Assembly: GCF_035294165.1 (NCBI RefSeq)
Contig: NZ_DATGLN010000219.1
Location: forward strand, 1 to 38,521
From: Chthonomonas sp035294165
GTDB lineage: Bacteria > Armatimonadota > Chthonomonadetes > Chthonomonadales > Chthonomonadaceae
Direction of reading: 5' to 3'
Length of the DNA: 38,521 nt
Below, piece after piece: positions 16,101-24,492 of this stretch. The first letter of the stretch is position 1. Every line of letters begins with the position of its first letter. A program made the translations under genes and the position numbers. The notes under the pieces were generated by a model. The model searched no databases. It worked only from the letters and a program-made list of their open reading frames with translations, and was not told where the DNA came from.

Positions 16101-19043
16101 TGGATAGCGGTGTACACCTCCATACCACGTTTCCCATGCAATGGGGGCACTACCACGTGCTCCCTGAAGATTGATCTGATCGGTGCCTGCCGCATCGGCT
16201 ACATAGTTGACATAGAGTACATTCGACAAAAAGGCGTTTGGCTGTGTCCCTCCTAAAGTCAGCCCCCAGGCGATGTCTTGTCCATCAATGAAAAGCCTAC
16301 CACCCGCCTGTACGAAATTGGCAAGCATGGTCTGAGTTTGAGGGTCTAAGATGGTTCCAGGTCCTACGAAGAGGTCCCCTGAATAAGGCGAGTGCCAGAG
16401 CACACACCTTTCTGCAACAAGCACCTTATTCGGCAGCTTCGGATCAGATGGATCAGGGGGGATATTTTCATAGTACGGTAGATAGGCATTGAGCACTGAT
16501 TGAGGAATAGGCCCTCGGCACTGGATACGCCAGATATCGTAACTTTGCGTGGGCGGCATGCCAGAACCATCATCATCGGTAGGATCATAATAGGCCCCAT
16601 CTCCGACAAATGCTCCATAAGACTGTGCCCCCAAAGTGTTCATAAAATCAAGTAGCGGAGAGGGTTGTCCAGTTCCGGCCTGATAGGTATCCGGGAAGAA
16701 CTGCCTTGAAAACTCGGTCATATAACTTTCTGTTGGAATACCGTTAAAACCGGTCGTGCTGCTGGCCTGAAAATTTCCAGAACCGAAGCGGTTGGAAAAG
16801 AACTTCTGCCCACTGTCATAGTCATCCACGTAGAGTATATTATGTGTTGCCTGGAATGGTTGAGTCGTGAAGCCCCAAACATTATCGTAGATGCGCCAGT
16901 CGGACTGTTTCTGCGTATTGAATGGGTCTACCGCATTGTTATAGATAATGACATCAATTACCCAGTCGCTAGGAAAGTTAACCGGTGTCGTCCAGTCCGC
17001 TGTATAGACACCATCTCCAGCCACTTCTCCAGGCGGCTCATGTCCCCCTGTACTTACAGGACCGTCATCGTAGAGCTGCAACCAAAACCTATCTGGCGGG
17101 TGAGCAGCTCCGCTGAAGGCATCAAGGTCATCTACCCCAGGAGTATAAAGATTGGGTTGGTTTAGACCGCGAAATTGTGGCACACCATTTGTCACGGGCC
17201 CATTAGCATTTATTGCTTGGTAATCCTGTTCTTTCGGAAAGCCACCATTAGCCGCATTGAAAATAGATTGTATGCCGGTACCAGAGCCGCCTACAAAACC
17301 GCCCTCAAACGAAAAGATACGATGTTCTATATTATCAGGGCTAAGCTGCTGTGCGTTGGGGCATTTAATCTGCACGTAGACCGAATTAACCCCGCTCTCA
17401 TAATCCACAGCACGCACACAAATGCGAATAGTATCTCCCGGATTGAACTGGCGCTGCGAGATGCCGGTATGCGTGCCGGCCTCCTTTTCTAGATGCACGA
17501 TCTCATCCGTAGAGGCATCGTACTTGAGCAAGGCTGGAGCGTCAATATCTATCATAGTAGAACCCCATATCTCTAGGGTTCCACCCCGATCGCTCTGGAA
17601 CACGATACGATAGGAGTTCTTGTACTGAGGCCAGGTAGGAAAATCCTCGTTGGAAACATGCGCTTTATCGAAGTTATAGCTCGGCTCACTGGGGTCCATA
17701 GCCGTATCGGGCTGACTTGTCTGCAATTTATGGGCGACATTCCCGCTACTTTCTCCGATCAGTGTAAAAACCCCGACTGAAGGTGATTGCTCCGGTACCT
17801 GCAGCCAATAGATATCTGTAGAGTGATTCGGGTTAATTGCGTTCGCTATTCCATCATTGTTTGTATCTTCACGATCGCTAGCAAAGGCTAGCATAAGCTC
17901 ACTTTGAGTTAGCCCATTATTCGAGGGGTTTGGCTGGATGGGAATAATACCAAGCGGATCTATATTCAGCGAACTCCAAGCCGGATGATAATTATTGCTC
18001 TGTTGGCCTCCTACGGCAAAATTGGTAATTCGCTCGGCCTGGATCGCATTAATATTTGTGGAGATTACCCATATATCGTAATTGCTAACGGTACCTGCAG
18101 CGGCCACCGGAGCCGCACCGGAGGCAAAACCGGAGGCATTGGTCGAAAAAGCGATGAAATGCCCATCCGGTGACCAGGCGGGGCTTATATCGTTAGAGGC
18201 TCCGGTGGTGAGTTGGGTTATCTGCCCATTGGCCAAAGTATAGAGGAACAGATGATAGACGTTCTGGCCCTGCAACTCACCCGCAAACGCAATGGCATCT
18301 CCACCAGGTGACCAGGTGGGGTGACGCACGTCGGCAAAGGCAAAGCCCGCAGTTGTGTTGGTAACGGGCGTTGCGGCGCCGCCCTGATTCAAGTTATAGA
18401 GATAGAGATTAAAACCGGTGGTTACCGGGTTGGCGGTGCCGGCCCCGGAAACGAAATTGCCACCTCCGGCAAAAGCCAGCTGGCTCCCATCTTTGGAGAC
18501 GGCCGGTTCGATCTGGTTGATATTGGCCGGCACAATCTGGGTTACACCGGTTCCGTCGGGAAACATGCGGAAGATGTTGTAGGTGTTGGTAGCATTCGGC
18601 GTGGAGTCGGTGCTGCTGTTTCGATTGCTATCGAAGTAGATATATTTCTCATCGGAGGTCCAGAAAGGATGTTCGTTGGAAGAGGTAGCCGGCACATTGG
18701 AGAAAGGCAGGTTAGGATTGGCTTTGGTAAGCAGAATGGTTTGCCGGATGACGTTCTGATCGCCAGGGGCGCGTCCATCTCCCGTCCATCGTGTCTTCAA
18801 AACCCAATCCGGCAACTTAGGCATATTGGGCGGATAGAACACGTGGGGAGGTCGTGGCCCTACGGAGCGAAGCGACTGTAAGACGTCTTGTGGCCGCATA
18901 CTCTTTGGGCTACGCGCCCGGCTTTGGGCTTGGGCGTTTAACGAACAAAAGGCCACGATCCCGACGAAAAGAAGCAGATAGAGGCCATAAAAACGGCTAT
19001 GCGCTCGCTTCAATGCTGGTCTACCTCCTAATTCTGGACACAT
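13149..19043 (-). CDS. Giant secreted protein: TolB-type propeller, GATase-like region, carboxypeptidase-regulatory repeats, shared C-terminal module
   Basis: The 1964-residue product opens with a signal peptide ending LNAQAQ. At about 120-490 PD40-type propeller blades are visible (HPFWTSDEKYIYFDSNRN, HPTWSPGGDAIAFAGE, SPAWSPDGHFIAFSTN). A region near 735-1100 (ILYVDDYDSG, then GGRLFIDGQDIAWG) resembles glutamine-amidotransferase-like or ThuA-like folds, without a catalytic Cys that I can assign. Four carboxypeptidase-regulatory-like domains follow, starting near 1112, 1201, 1306 and 1402 (GSVRSYNG, GKITDAITG, GKVDIADANG, GLVATSLG). The last ~460 residues are the module shared with two neighbours (GWNMIGDP, GYWLYAF, NWKLDIVAAT, VTLTWPN, VWDLKSDGG, VPTGVYQAQV, VITR). 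The ATG at 19043 has AAGGA about ten bases upstream. A TTG at 19013 with AGGAGG upstream gives a shorter, more typical signal peptide. It is the first gene of the cluster, directly behind a strong promoter. Confidence 0.8.
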   Translation of the reverse strand: MCPELGGRPALKRAHSRFYGLYLLLFVGIVAFCSLNAQAQSRARSPKSMRPQDVLQSLRSVGPRPPHVFYPPNMPKLPDWVLKTRWTGDGRAPGDQNVIRQTILLTKANPNLPFSNVPATSSNEHPFWTSDEKYIYFDSNRNSSTDSTPNATNTYNIFRMFPDGTGVTQIVPANINQIEPAVSKDGSQLAFAGGGNFVSGAGTANPVTTGFNLYLYNLNQGGAATPVTNTTAGFAFADVRHPTWSPGGDAIAFAGELQGQNVYHLFLYTLANGQITQLTTGASNDISPAWSPDGHFIAFSTNASGFASGAAPVAAAGTVSNYDIWVISTNINAIQAERITNFAVGGQQSNNYHPAWSSLNIDPLGIIPIQPNPSNNGLTQSELMLAFASDREDTNNDGIANAINPNHSTDIYWLQVPEQSPSVGVFTLIGESSGNVAHKLQTSQPDTAMDPSEPSYNFDKAHVSNEDFPTWPQYKNSYRIVFQSDRGGTLEIWGSTMIDIDAPALLKYDASTDEIVHLEKEAGTHTGISQRQFNPGDTIRICVRAVDYESGVNSVYVQIKCPNAQQLSPDNIEHRIFSFEGGFVGGSGTGIQSIFNAANGGFPKEQDYQAINANGPVTNGVPQFRGLNQPNLYTPGVDDLDAFSGAAHPPDRFWLQLYDDGPVSTGGHEPPGEVAGDGVYTADWTTPVNFPSDWVIDVIIYNNAVDPFNTQKQSDWRIYDNVWGFTTQPFQATHNILYVDDYDSGQKFFSNRFGSGNFQASSTTGFNGIPTESYMTEFSRQFFPDTYQAGTGQPSPLLDFMNTLGAQSYGAFVGDGAYYDPTDDDGSGMPPTQSYDIWRIQCRGPIPQSVLNAYLPYYENIPPDPSDPKLPNKVLVAERCVLWHSPYSGDLFVGPGTILDPQTQTMLANFVQAGGRLFIDGQDIAWGLTLGGTQPNAFLSNVLYVNYVADAAGTDQINLQGARGSAPIAWETWYGGVHRYPPYPPMDTPNNPPGNNSPIFIGPILNQAYTAAAADTWDDVTVPVLVGFNDVVTFNPPSAVQSGVDGVYSNGDGPAIMWYYNPATGGRVVYSPFGWEGIVPKTVALQGNPTPYLCINLRMELIHNVLDFLRTGYIFGSVRSYNGGAAVPLANVLVRAFDSQGNEVGTALSQADGSYVIRGLYPNGVYSLDAISPGYVTQHATGIIFHGGYGARNDFFMSQAQPGVISGKITDAITGLPVPNITVEALDISGSAPANTFFTGVSAPDGTYFIKNVPASSYEVFPILPAQGYVSSNPANYGAPPGQPVVVAPSQTVSGKDFALIQAPGTITGKVDIADANGNDTGQPLPGATITATSTSNTQTQFVSAPPTGGSQSDGTFTIPNVSPGQYTVTATAPGYNLVKSVTVTVTTQQTTSGVLLLMSPVPPGSISGLVATSLGIPVGGATITVTNAAGNVVATGTSGAVQTTTSNGQTYNYNYKITNVPAGATVTVSASKPGYTTKTAAQTVTVTSNQETQNVNFTLDPLAAFSPNLSLVSSPYYFTTDGNPNSPLLDVATLLGVPASDVSSGAFQFTHWNASNQSYVNYPNAPANAFQLGLGYFLRDTDTATVMAITNPNGITAPKDANGNYLPFNIPLQQGWNMIGDPFTSSVNFNGLQVQLQNGTLINVTAAQAGPNPVLGAALWTYQSGNYAVVYTLDPFRGYWLYAFQPCTLVVTPSAQQGRGVFSTAGRALEFTSGGNGNWKLDIVAATDQSASKATIGVCSGATDQYDRYKMLTPPAVGRNTVVLGVDHSDWGRQAGLYSVDVRSASATTWRFTLQANTGGQPVTLTWPNLAMAGKHDFIFTDLDNGTSFELHDRSSYTVPVGQGAITHHFEIDVRRATRSPLQILNVTALLNTNRATGLSDSATISYTLTTAAKMVVRILNNGRVVRTLEANTTRAAGANQVVWDLKSDGGVRVPTGVYQAQVIATDANGHQVPRVVPLVITR

Positions 19044-19204
19044 GTTACTCGCTTCCTTTTTAAGCTACAGTTAGTAGCTTCTCGACTGGGGGATGTGTAC
19101 ACGCACTATTCGATTCGCGAACAGACCGCACATCGGCCCTTATAAAGGGGGGAAAACGGGTCGGGAGGGAGTGCCCGACACGGCATAGGTGCTGTGTCGT
19201 TTGC

Positions 19205-19233
19205 ATTATATCACAGCGCCGTGCAAATTGCAA
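19205..19233 (-). promoter_or_regulatory. Near-consensus sigma-70 promoter for the exported-protein cluster
   Basis: On the minus strand, -35 TTGCAA (19228-19233) and -10 TATAAT (19205-19210) are separated by 17 bp, with an extended -10 TG (TGATATAAT). The predicted transcript starts near 19198, leaving a leader of about 155 bases. That leader holds a small hairpin (GTCGGG at 19174-19179 pairing with CCCGAC at 19160-19165). No other gene lies between it and the giant gene. Confidence 0.8.
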
Positions 19234-19273
19234 GTACTTTTTTTGTGTGAAAGGCATTCTTTTTGTAGAGCCG

Positions 19274-19927
19274 TTATTCGATAAATTGCGGTCGGTGTAT
19301 TTGGAAGGGTCTTTCCTGGCCTTGCGCCTCTTGTCGCAGGATGTTCCACAGACGGAGAACAGCATGATGAAACTGTGAGATGTCCCCCTCATTCCTCAAA
19401 ACGTAGTCGGCACGCGCAGCCTTTTGTTCCACAGGCCATTGTGCCGCAAGGCGCAGTTTGGCCTCCTTTTTAGATAACATATCCCGTGCTTGTATTCGTT
19501 CCAGCAACACCGCCTCCGGTGCGAATACGGCAACGGTTCGATGAAACCACCCTTCCAGATGAACCTCGAATAGCAGCGGAACCTCCACGACCACGATCGT
19601 ATCCGCTGCAAAATCGTAGCGACAGGCTTCCATCTGCGCCCAGAGGAGCCTCAGGATCGCCGGGTGGAGCAAACGCTCCAGTCTCTGGCGGGTCTGCGCA
19701 TCGGCGAAGATGCGCTTAGCCAGATAAGCCCGATTGAGCGCCCCGGAAGGCAAGAGCACTTGTGGCCCGAAGGTTCGTGCGATCTCCGAAACGAGGGGAC
19801 TATTCGCCCCGGTTACGGCCCGCGAGGCCTCGTCCGCACTGAAGCGGATCGCTCCTAGACTTTCCAGAATGTGGGCTGCAAGGCTTTTGCCCGACGCCAC
19901 CCCTCCTGTTAGCCCTACGGCGAACAC
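19274..19927 (-). CDS. coaE: Dephospho-CoA kinase
   Basis: Catalyses the last step of coenzyme A synthesis, ATP-dependent phosphorylation of the 3'-hydroxyl of dephospho-CoA, in the cytoplasm. The 217-residue product has Walker A GGVASGKS (residues 8-15), the SADEASRAV segment and the HPAILRLLW segment. VVVEVPLLFE is the family signature, and RIQARD/ARADYVLRNEGD are typical lid and C-terminal motifs. The start is GTG at 19927; an AAAGG lies about 13 bases upstream, a weak ribosome site. It lies 30 bp after rpsA on the same strand and is probably co-transcribed. The promoter of the exported cluster sits just past its end. Confidence 0.95.
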   Translation of the reverse strand: MFAVGLTGGVASGKSLAAHILESLGAIRFSADEASRAVTGANSPLVSEIARTFGPQVLLPSGALNRAYLAKRIFADAQTRQRLERLLHPAILRLLWAQMEACRYDFAADTIVVVEVPLLFEVHLEGWFHRTVAVFAPEAVLLERIQARDMLSKKEAKLRLAAQWPVEQKAARADYVLRNEGDISQFHHAVLRLWNILRQEAQGQERPFQIHRPQFIE

Positions 19928-19957
19928 GATGTCGCAGGTACCTTTGAGGCGATACCT

Positions 19958-21508
19958 TTAGCCCTCTTCCTCTCCCGAGGAGGCATCTTCGAGTTCCTCA
20001 TCTAGGAGAACCTCCTCCTCCCCGATCTCTTCCTGACGCGCACGGCGCCTCGCGGCCTTGAAGGCATCGCGCAGGGTGTTGAGGGGCTGCTCCTCAGGCT
20101 CGCCAGCGTAGCGCCCATAATCCTCATCTTCATCCGAGCGCCGACCTCGCTTTTTACTTCGTTTCCGCTTACTGCTGGCAGGTTCGGTCGGCGGTGGTGG
20201 CGGTGGCTCCTCAACCACAACAGGTTCCGCAGGAACGGCGGCCCGTTGTGATAGGGTCATTTTTCGTTCATCTAGGCGCAGGCGCAGCAGCTTTACCGTA
20301 ACCTCTTCCCCTACCGCAGGGGGCATAATACGGCCGGAGCCATCGCGAAGCATTTCAGAATTCGGCAAATACCCCTCGATTCCCTCCTCAAGTTGCACAA
20401 AGGCGCCCGAATCGATCACACGGGTTACCGTGCCTGTCAGCACGTCTCCTTCACGATAAAGAGTCGCCACCTTCTCCCAAGGGTCCGGCTGCGTCCGTCG
20501 CAGACTGAGAGAGACCCGCTCCTGCTCGAAGTCCACTTTGATGATATAGACATCTATCTCTTGTCCCTCGCGTAGCACCTCTTTGGGATGGTTAAGGCGG
20601 CCCCATGACATCTCGGAGATATGCAATAGCCCATCAATACCGCCCAGGTCCACAAAGGCGCCATAGTTGGTGAGACGACGCACCACGCCACGCCGGATCT
20701 GCCCCGGCTCGATACTGGCCTTCGCCTCTTCGAGCCTACGGCGCCGTTCTTCCTCCACAGCAAGCCGATTCGAGAGGATGATCTTTTTATGACTGCGGTC
20801 TACCTCTAAAACCTTAAGGGGAATAGTCTTTCCCACATAGCGCTCCAAGTTAACCCGTGGCCCTTCAAGCCCTACATGCGAGGCGGGAACAAAACCGATG
20901 AGAGCCTGCTGACCGACGGCTACCTGCAGTCCTCCTTTTACATGGGCCACTACTTTACCCTCGACATTCGTGTTCGTTGAGAGCGCTTGTTTTAGCTCCA
21001 CCCAAGTTCGCTCCAGATCGGCCCGTCGTTTCGAGAGAATGGGGTTTCCAAAGTCATTCTCCGGCTCAAGCACATAAACCCATATCCGCTCCCCAACGGA
21101 GACCACGGTTTCGGGCGGCACATTGCTCTGGCGCGATAGCTCGTTTAGCGGAATAATGCCTTCCGATTTGGCTCCTACATCAACAAGCACCTCCTCACGG
21201 TCTATCCGCATCACCACGCCTTCAATAATATCTCCCTTACGCAGCTCTCGAAACGAGCTGGCATAGTCGGTTCCAATGTCCTCGGCATCACTTGTCTCTG
21301 CCGCAGGCGAAGCGGGTGGCTCAGGAGGCTGTAAAGTGGCCTCTTCTTCCTCCTCAGCCCTTGTGGTTTCTGAAGAGACAACGGCCGATGCCAACTCCTC
21401 TTGCGCCGGTTGTTCGCTTAGGGAACCTTCCTGCGCAGAGGGCTGCTCTTCAGGTTCACTTTGGGCATGAACCTCCAATGTGCGCTCCTGAACCGTTTCA
21501 TCCGACAT
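19958..21508 (-). CDS. rpsA: 30S ribosomal protein S1 with four S1 domains
   Basis: RNA-binding ribosomal protein that helps mRNA dock on the small subunit. Four S1 domains are visible in the 516 residues, beginning near 91 (KGDIIEGVVMRIDREEVLVDVG), 181 (NVEGKVVAHVKGG), 269 (GQIRRGVVRRLTNYGAFVDLGG) and 353 (EGDVLTGTVTRVIDSGAFV). Residues 1-85 are an acidic, Glu-rich disordered extension. The tail from about 430 is Pro-rich, then basic (KRKRSKKRGRR), then acidic. Four domains rather than the six of E. coli S1 is usual for many phyla. GAGGAG lies about 12 bases before the ATG. The 252-bp gap to secDF upstream holds no gene or clear promoter. Confidence 0.93.
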   Translation of the reverse strand: MSDETVQERTLEVHAQSEPEEQPSAQEGSLSEQPAQEELASAVVSSETTRAEEEEEATLQPPEPPASPAAETSDAEDIGTDYASSFRELRKGDIIEGVVMRIDREEVLVDVGAKSEGIIPLNELSRQSNVPPETVVSVGERIWVYVLEPENDFGNPILSKRRADLERTWVELKQALSTNTNVEGKVVAHVKGGLQVAVGQQALIGFVPASHVGLEGPRVNLERYVGKTIPLKVLEVDRSHKKIILSNRLAVEEERRRRLEEAKASIEPGQIRRGVVRRLTNYGAFVDLGGIDGLLHISEMSWGRLNHPKEVLREGQEIDVYIIKVDFEQERVSLSLRRTQPDPWEKVATLYREGDVLTGTVTRVIDSGAFVQLEEGIEGYLPNSEMLRDGSGRIMPPAVGEEVTVKLLRLRLDERKMTLSQRAAVPAEPVVVEEPPPPPPTEPASSKRKRSKKRGRRSDEDEDYGRYAGEPEEQPLNTLRDAFKAARRRARQEEIGEEEVLLDEELEDASSGEEEG

Positions 21509-21760
21509 ATTCTCTCTTTACTCCTCTCGGCACAGCACCAAAGCTCTTGGTGAAGGCTCCTCATGCAGTGCCCAATACAGTAGGTTAATTCGTCTTTTTG
21601 TAGCGCGATTCCTTCTTTTTTCTAACGAGATTCGCTCTTATTGCGCACGAAATACTTATCTACGGCTCTACGCTGGCGCCAAACCGTCGAGTAAGAAAAG
21701 ACGCAGGCTTCTTCCCACAAAAGATGAACGCTATTTTAACGAAGGTATCCTTCTAAGCCG

Positions 21761-24334
21761 TTACAGTCTTCGCCGACGCACCGGGCGACGGCGACGCGCC
21801 CCTGCTTTGCTCTCCGAAGAGCTACCCGTGCCCGATTCGGCATTGCCGGTTGGAGCCGGCGTTGTTGCCACCTCCGGCTCGGACTTGGGTGTAACAATGG
21901 GTCTATCCCCCGGCACGGTGAGCACCGACTTTGTCGAGACACTTGTAGAGGGCGTAGCAAGAATGGGGGCCACCACCTTGTCTTGGCCTCGGAAACGCTT
22001 CCAAAGCACCAACAGAACGCTGGCATTGAAGATGGAAGAGTAGGTTCCGCTGATGATCCCGATAAGCAACGCCGCCGCAAACTGATGGATCTCGCTGCTT
22101 CCGAAGATGAAGAGGGCGAGTAAAACCAAAATAACGGTAAAAGAGGTTTTTATAGAACGCGAAAAGGTCTGGTTGATCGAGCGATCCACGAGGGAAGAGA
22201 ACGTCTCACCACGTGCTCGATGTAGCAGGTTTTCTCGAATGCGGTCGAAAATGATAATCGTGTCGTGCACGGAGAACCCGATGACCGTAAGCATGGCCGT
22301 AACGAAGAGACTATCTATCTGCCAATTGTAGAGAAGGCCTAGAATAGCGAAGCTGCCCCAAAGCACGGCCACATCATGCACCAACGCCAATACAGCACAA
22401 ATCCCATACTGAAGCCCTTCGAGGAAACCACCGATGGCGAATCGGAAGGCGAGGTAGAACACGATAAGCAGTTCGGCAATAATCACCGCCTTCACGGCAT
22501 CCTCCGTGAGCTGGCGGCTCACCGTGCCGCTAACGTCGGCGTAGGCGACTGTGGCGGGCGTTAAGCCGGGCACGAGGTCGGCTCCGTTATGGGTTAGCGC
22601 ATCTATCAATTGAATGCGCTGCTCGTTGGTCAGCCGCCGTGTGGTAACAATCGCCAAGTGTTTATCTATCGGGGCGTTCGGCTCTTCCGAAATTACAACG
22701 CGGCTGTCTTTATAGCCGTTCTGCATCAAAATGCGCTCGATTTCGGCAGCGGTATGCGGCGTTTTATAGGAGAGCGTTATCTCGGTGCCTCCCTTGAAAT
22801 CTATGGAAGGCTTGATACCCCCCATCCCCCAAGCGATCATGCCCGGCACAATAACCAAGGCGGATATGCCCAACCAGAGCCAAGGCCATCGCATCACGCG
22901 GAGGTTCCAAGAGCGGTCGCTAAGCCCGTACATCTTTTCGTTGCGTGCAAAATCGAAGTTAACAAGGGCAAAGAGGAAAGTGCGCGTAACGGTGATGGCC
23001 GTAAACATACTTACGGCCACGCCAAAGCCAAGCGTCAACGCGAAGCCACGAATAGGCCCTGTACCGAAGTAGTAGAGCACGCAACAGGTGATGACCGTAC
23101 AGACGTTCGAGTCGAAGATGGCAGAGAAGGCGCGATTAAAACCGGCATCAATAGCGGCCCGCAACGGCTGCCCCGCCCGCAACTCCTCTTTAAAGCGCTC
23201 GAAAATAAGAATGTTGGCATCTACCGCCATTCCGATGGATAAGATGAACCCCGCTATGCCAGGCAGAGTAAAGGTAACCGGAATCAGCTTAAAAATGGCA
23301 ATAGAGAAGAACGCATAGAGAATGAGAGCCACATCCGCAAGCAATCCGGGCAGGCGGTACCAAAATAGCATGAACAGTAAAACTAGAACTAGCCCCCAAA
23401 CTCCCGCAATCGTGGTTGTGTGAACGGCCTCCTGCCCCAAAGTCGCCTCCAGGCTCCGCACCTCTTGCAACTGGAGGGGCACGGGCAGCGCACCGGCATT
23501 CAGCTCATCGGCAAGCGCTTTGGCCTCTTTAAGGGTGGCGATGCCTTCAATCTGCCCTTGACCCGATATCACGCTCTCGATATAGGGCGCCGTAAGCAGG
23601 CGGTTATCCAAGAAAATCCCCAAATAACGCCCGATATTGGCCCTCGTCGCCTGCTCGAAAGCCGCCGAACCTTTCTCGTTAAACTGGAACGTGAGAATGG
23701 GCTTGTTGGTGATGGGGTCTAAGCGGGCTTCACAGTTCGGTAAGAGGTCAGCGCCGGTTGCCACCAGAAGGTTGGGGTTGTCGAAGACCTGCTCTTGCAG
23801 CTCTTGTGGCGTCACCGGTTTGCCGGTTTGGTTGTCAATCAGCACATCCACTTCGGCGCCGGTTTTGGGGTCTCTTTGTATCTCCTGATGCCATATAGCA
23901 GGCCGCGAGTTGTCGTGGCTGCCGAGTTGTGGTAGCAGGTAGAACCGAAGGTCGGCAGTGGCTTTCAATTCATTAATAGCCGCCTGCCGATCGCGCACAC
24001 CGGGCAGCTCTACAATGATCTGGTTCGTTTCGGGACGGGTAATAATCAGGGGTTCGGTTACACCGGAGAAGTTAACGCGATTTTCGATGATGTGACGAAC
24101 GAGCGAGAGCTGTTCGGGCCCCCACGGATGCCCCGGATGCTCTTTGTTATAGAGGTCTACATCGGGATGGAGGACAACGCGCAGACCTCCACGAATGTCA
24201 AGCCCATAGCGCGGCCTGGTATCGAGGTGAAAAGGCCCTATATGCCAATCTCGCTTTGTTACAGAGACAAAAATCGAGAATATGGCCAGCACTAAAATGA
24301 GAAGAAGCATTCTCCGATTTTGCGATGTGGTCAA
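21761..24334 (-). CDS. secDF: Protein translocase SecD-SecF fusion
   Basis: Inner-membrane protein that uses the proton gradient to pull exported proteins through SecYEG. The SecD half has the first membrane segment (MLLLILVLAIFSIFVSV), the P1 region beginning YGLDIRGGLRVVL, and a five-helix membrane bundle with FILSIGMAVDANILIFERF. The SecF half begins near SIDFKGGTEITLSY and includes VIGFSVHDTIIIFDRIREN. I chose the TTG at 24334 (857 residues), which has GGAGGG seven bases upstream. The frame stays open to an ATG at 24442, but that codon sits at the predicted transcription start of the promoter at 24450-24477, so it cannot be used by that transcript. The C-terminus has a Ser/Pro tail ending in a basic RRRRPVRRRR-like stretch. 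Confidence 0.92.
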   Translation of the reverse strand: MTTSQNRRMLLLILVLAIFSIFVSVTKRDWHIGPFHLDTRPRYGLDIRGGLRVVLHPDVDLYNKEHPGHPWGPEQLSLVRHIIENRVNFSGVTEPLIITRPETNQIIVELPGVRDRQAAINELKATADLRFYLLPQLGSHDNSRPAIWHQEIQRDPKTGAEVDVLIDNQTGKPVTPQELQEQVFDNPNLLVATGADLLPNCEARLDPITNKPILTFQFNEKGSAAFEQATRANIGRYLGIFLDNRLLTAPYIESVISGQGQIEGIATLKEAKALADELNAGALPVPLQLQEVRSLEATLGQEAVHTTTIAGVWGLVLVLLFMLFWYRLPGLLADVALILYAFFSIAIFKLIPVTFTLPGIAGFILSIGMAVDANILIFERFKEELRAGQPLRAAIDAGFNRAFSAIFDSNVCTVITCCVLYYFGTGPIRGFALTLGFGVAVSMFTAITVTRTFLFALVNFDFARNEKMYGLSDRSWNLRVMRWPWLWLGISALVIVPGMIAWGMGGIKPSIDFKGGTEITLSYKTPHTAAEIERILMQNGYKDSRVVISEEPNAPIDKHLAIVTTRRLTNEQRIQLIDALTHNGADLVPGLTPATVAYADVSGTVSRQLTEDAVKAVIIAELLIVFYLAFRFAIGGFLEGLQYGICAVLALVHDVAVLWGSFAILGLLYNWQIDSLFVTAMLTVIGFSVHDTIIIFDRIRENLLHRARGETFSSLVDRSINQTFSRSIKTSFTVILVLLALFIFGSSEIHQFAAALLIGIISGTYSSIFNASVLLVLWKRFRGQDKVVAPILATPSTSVSTKSVLTVPGDRPIVTPKSEPEVATTPAPTGNAESGTGSSSESKAGARRRRPVRRRRL

Positions 24335-24449
24335 GACAACCCCTCCGTCCCGAAATTTACAAACGATAGCGGTTTTGAGGCATACCAAAGGGCGGATCGT
24401 CTCATGCCCTACGATCCGCTGCCTGTTTTCCTCAAATTGCAAGAGATAT

Positions 24450-24477
24450 ATTATCCTGTACTCTTCCCCTGTGTCAA
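24450..24477 (-). promoter_or_regulatory. Sigma-70 promoter of secDF
   Basis: On the minus strand, a perfect -35 TTGACA (24472-24477) and -10 GATAAT (24450-24455) have a 16-bp spacer. Transcription would start near 24443, about 109 bases before the TTG start of secDF. It lies just before the end of deoB and uncouples secDF from the sugar operon. Confidence 0.7.
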
Positions 24478-24492
24478 GCTGTGCCCTGTTTT

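Noticed and set aside
13149..19043. Catalytic amidotransferase or peptidase activity in the giant protein
   Set aside because: The middle region has a GATase-like outline, but no Cys-His-Glu triad could be assigned and the regulatory domains carry no zinc-peptidase motif.
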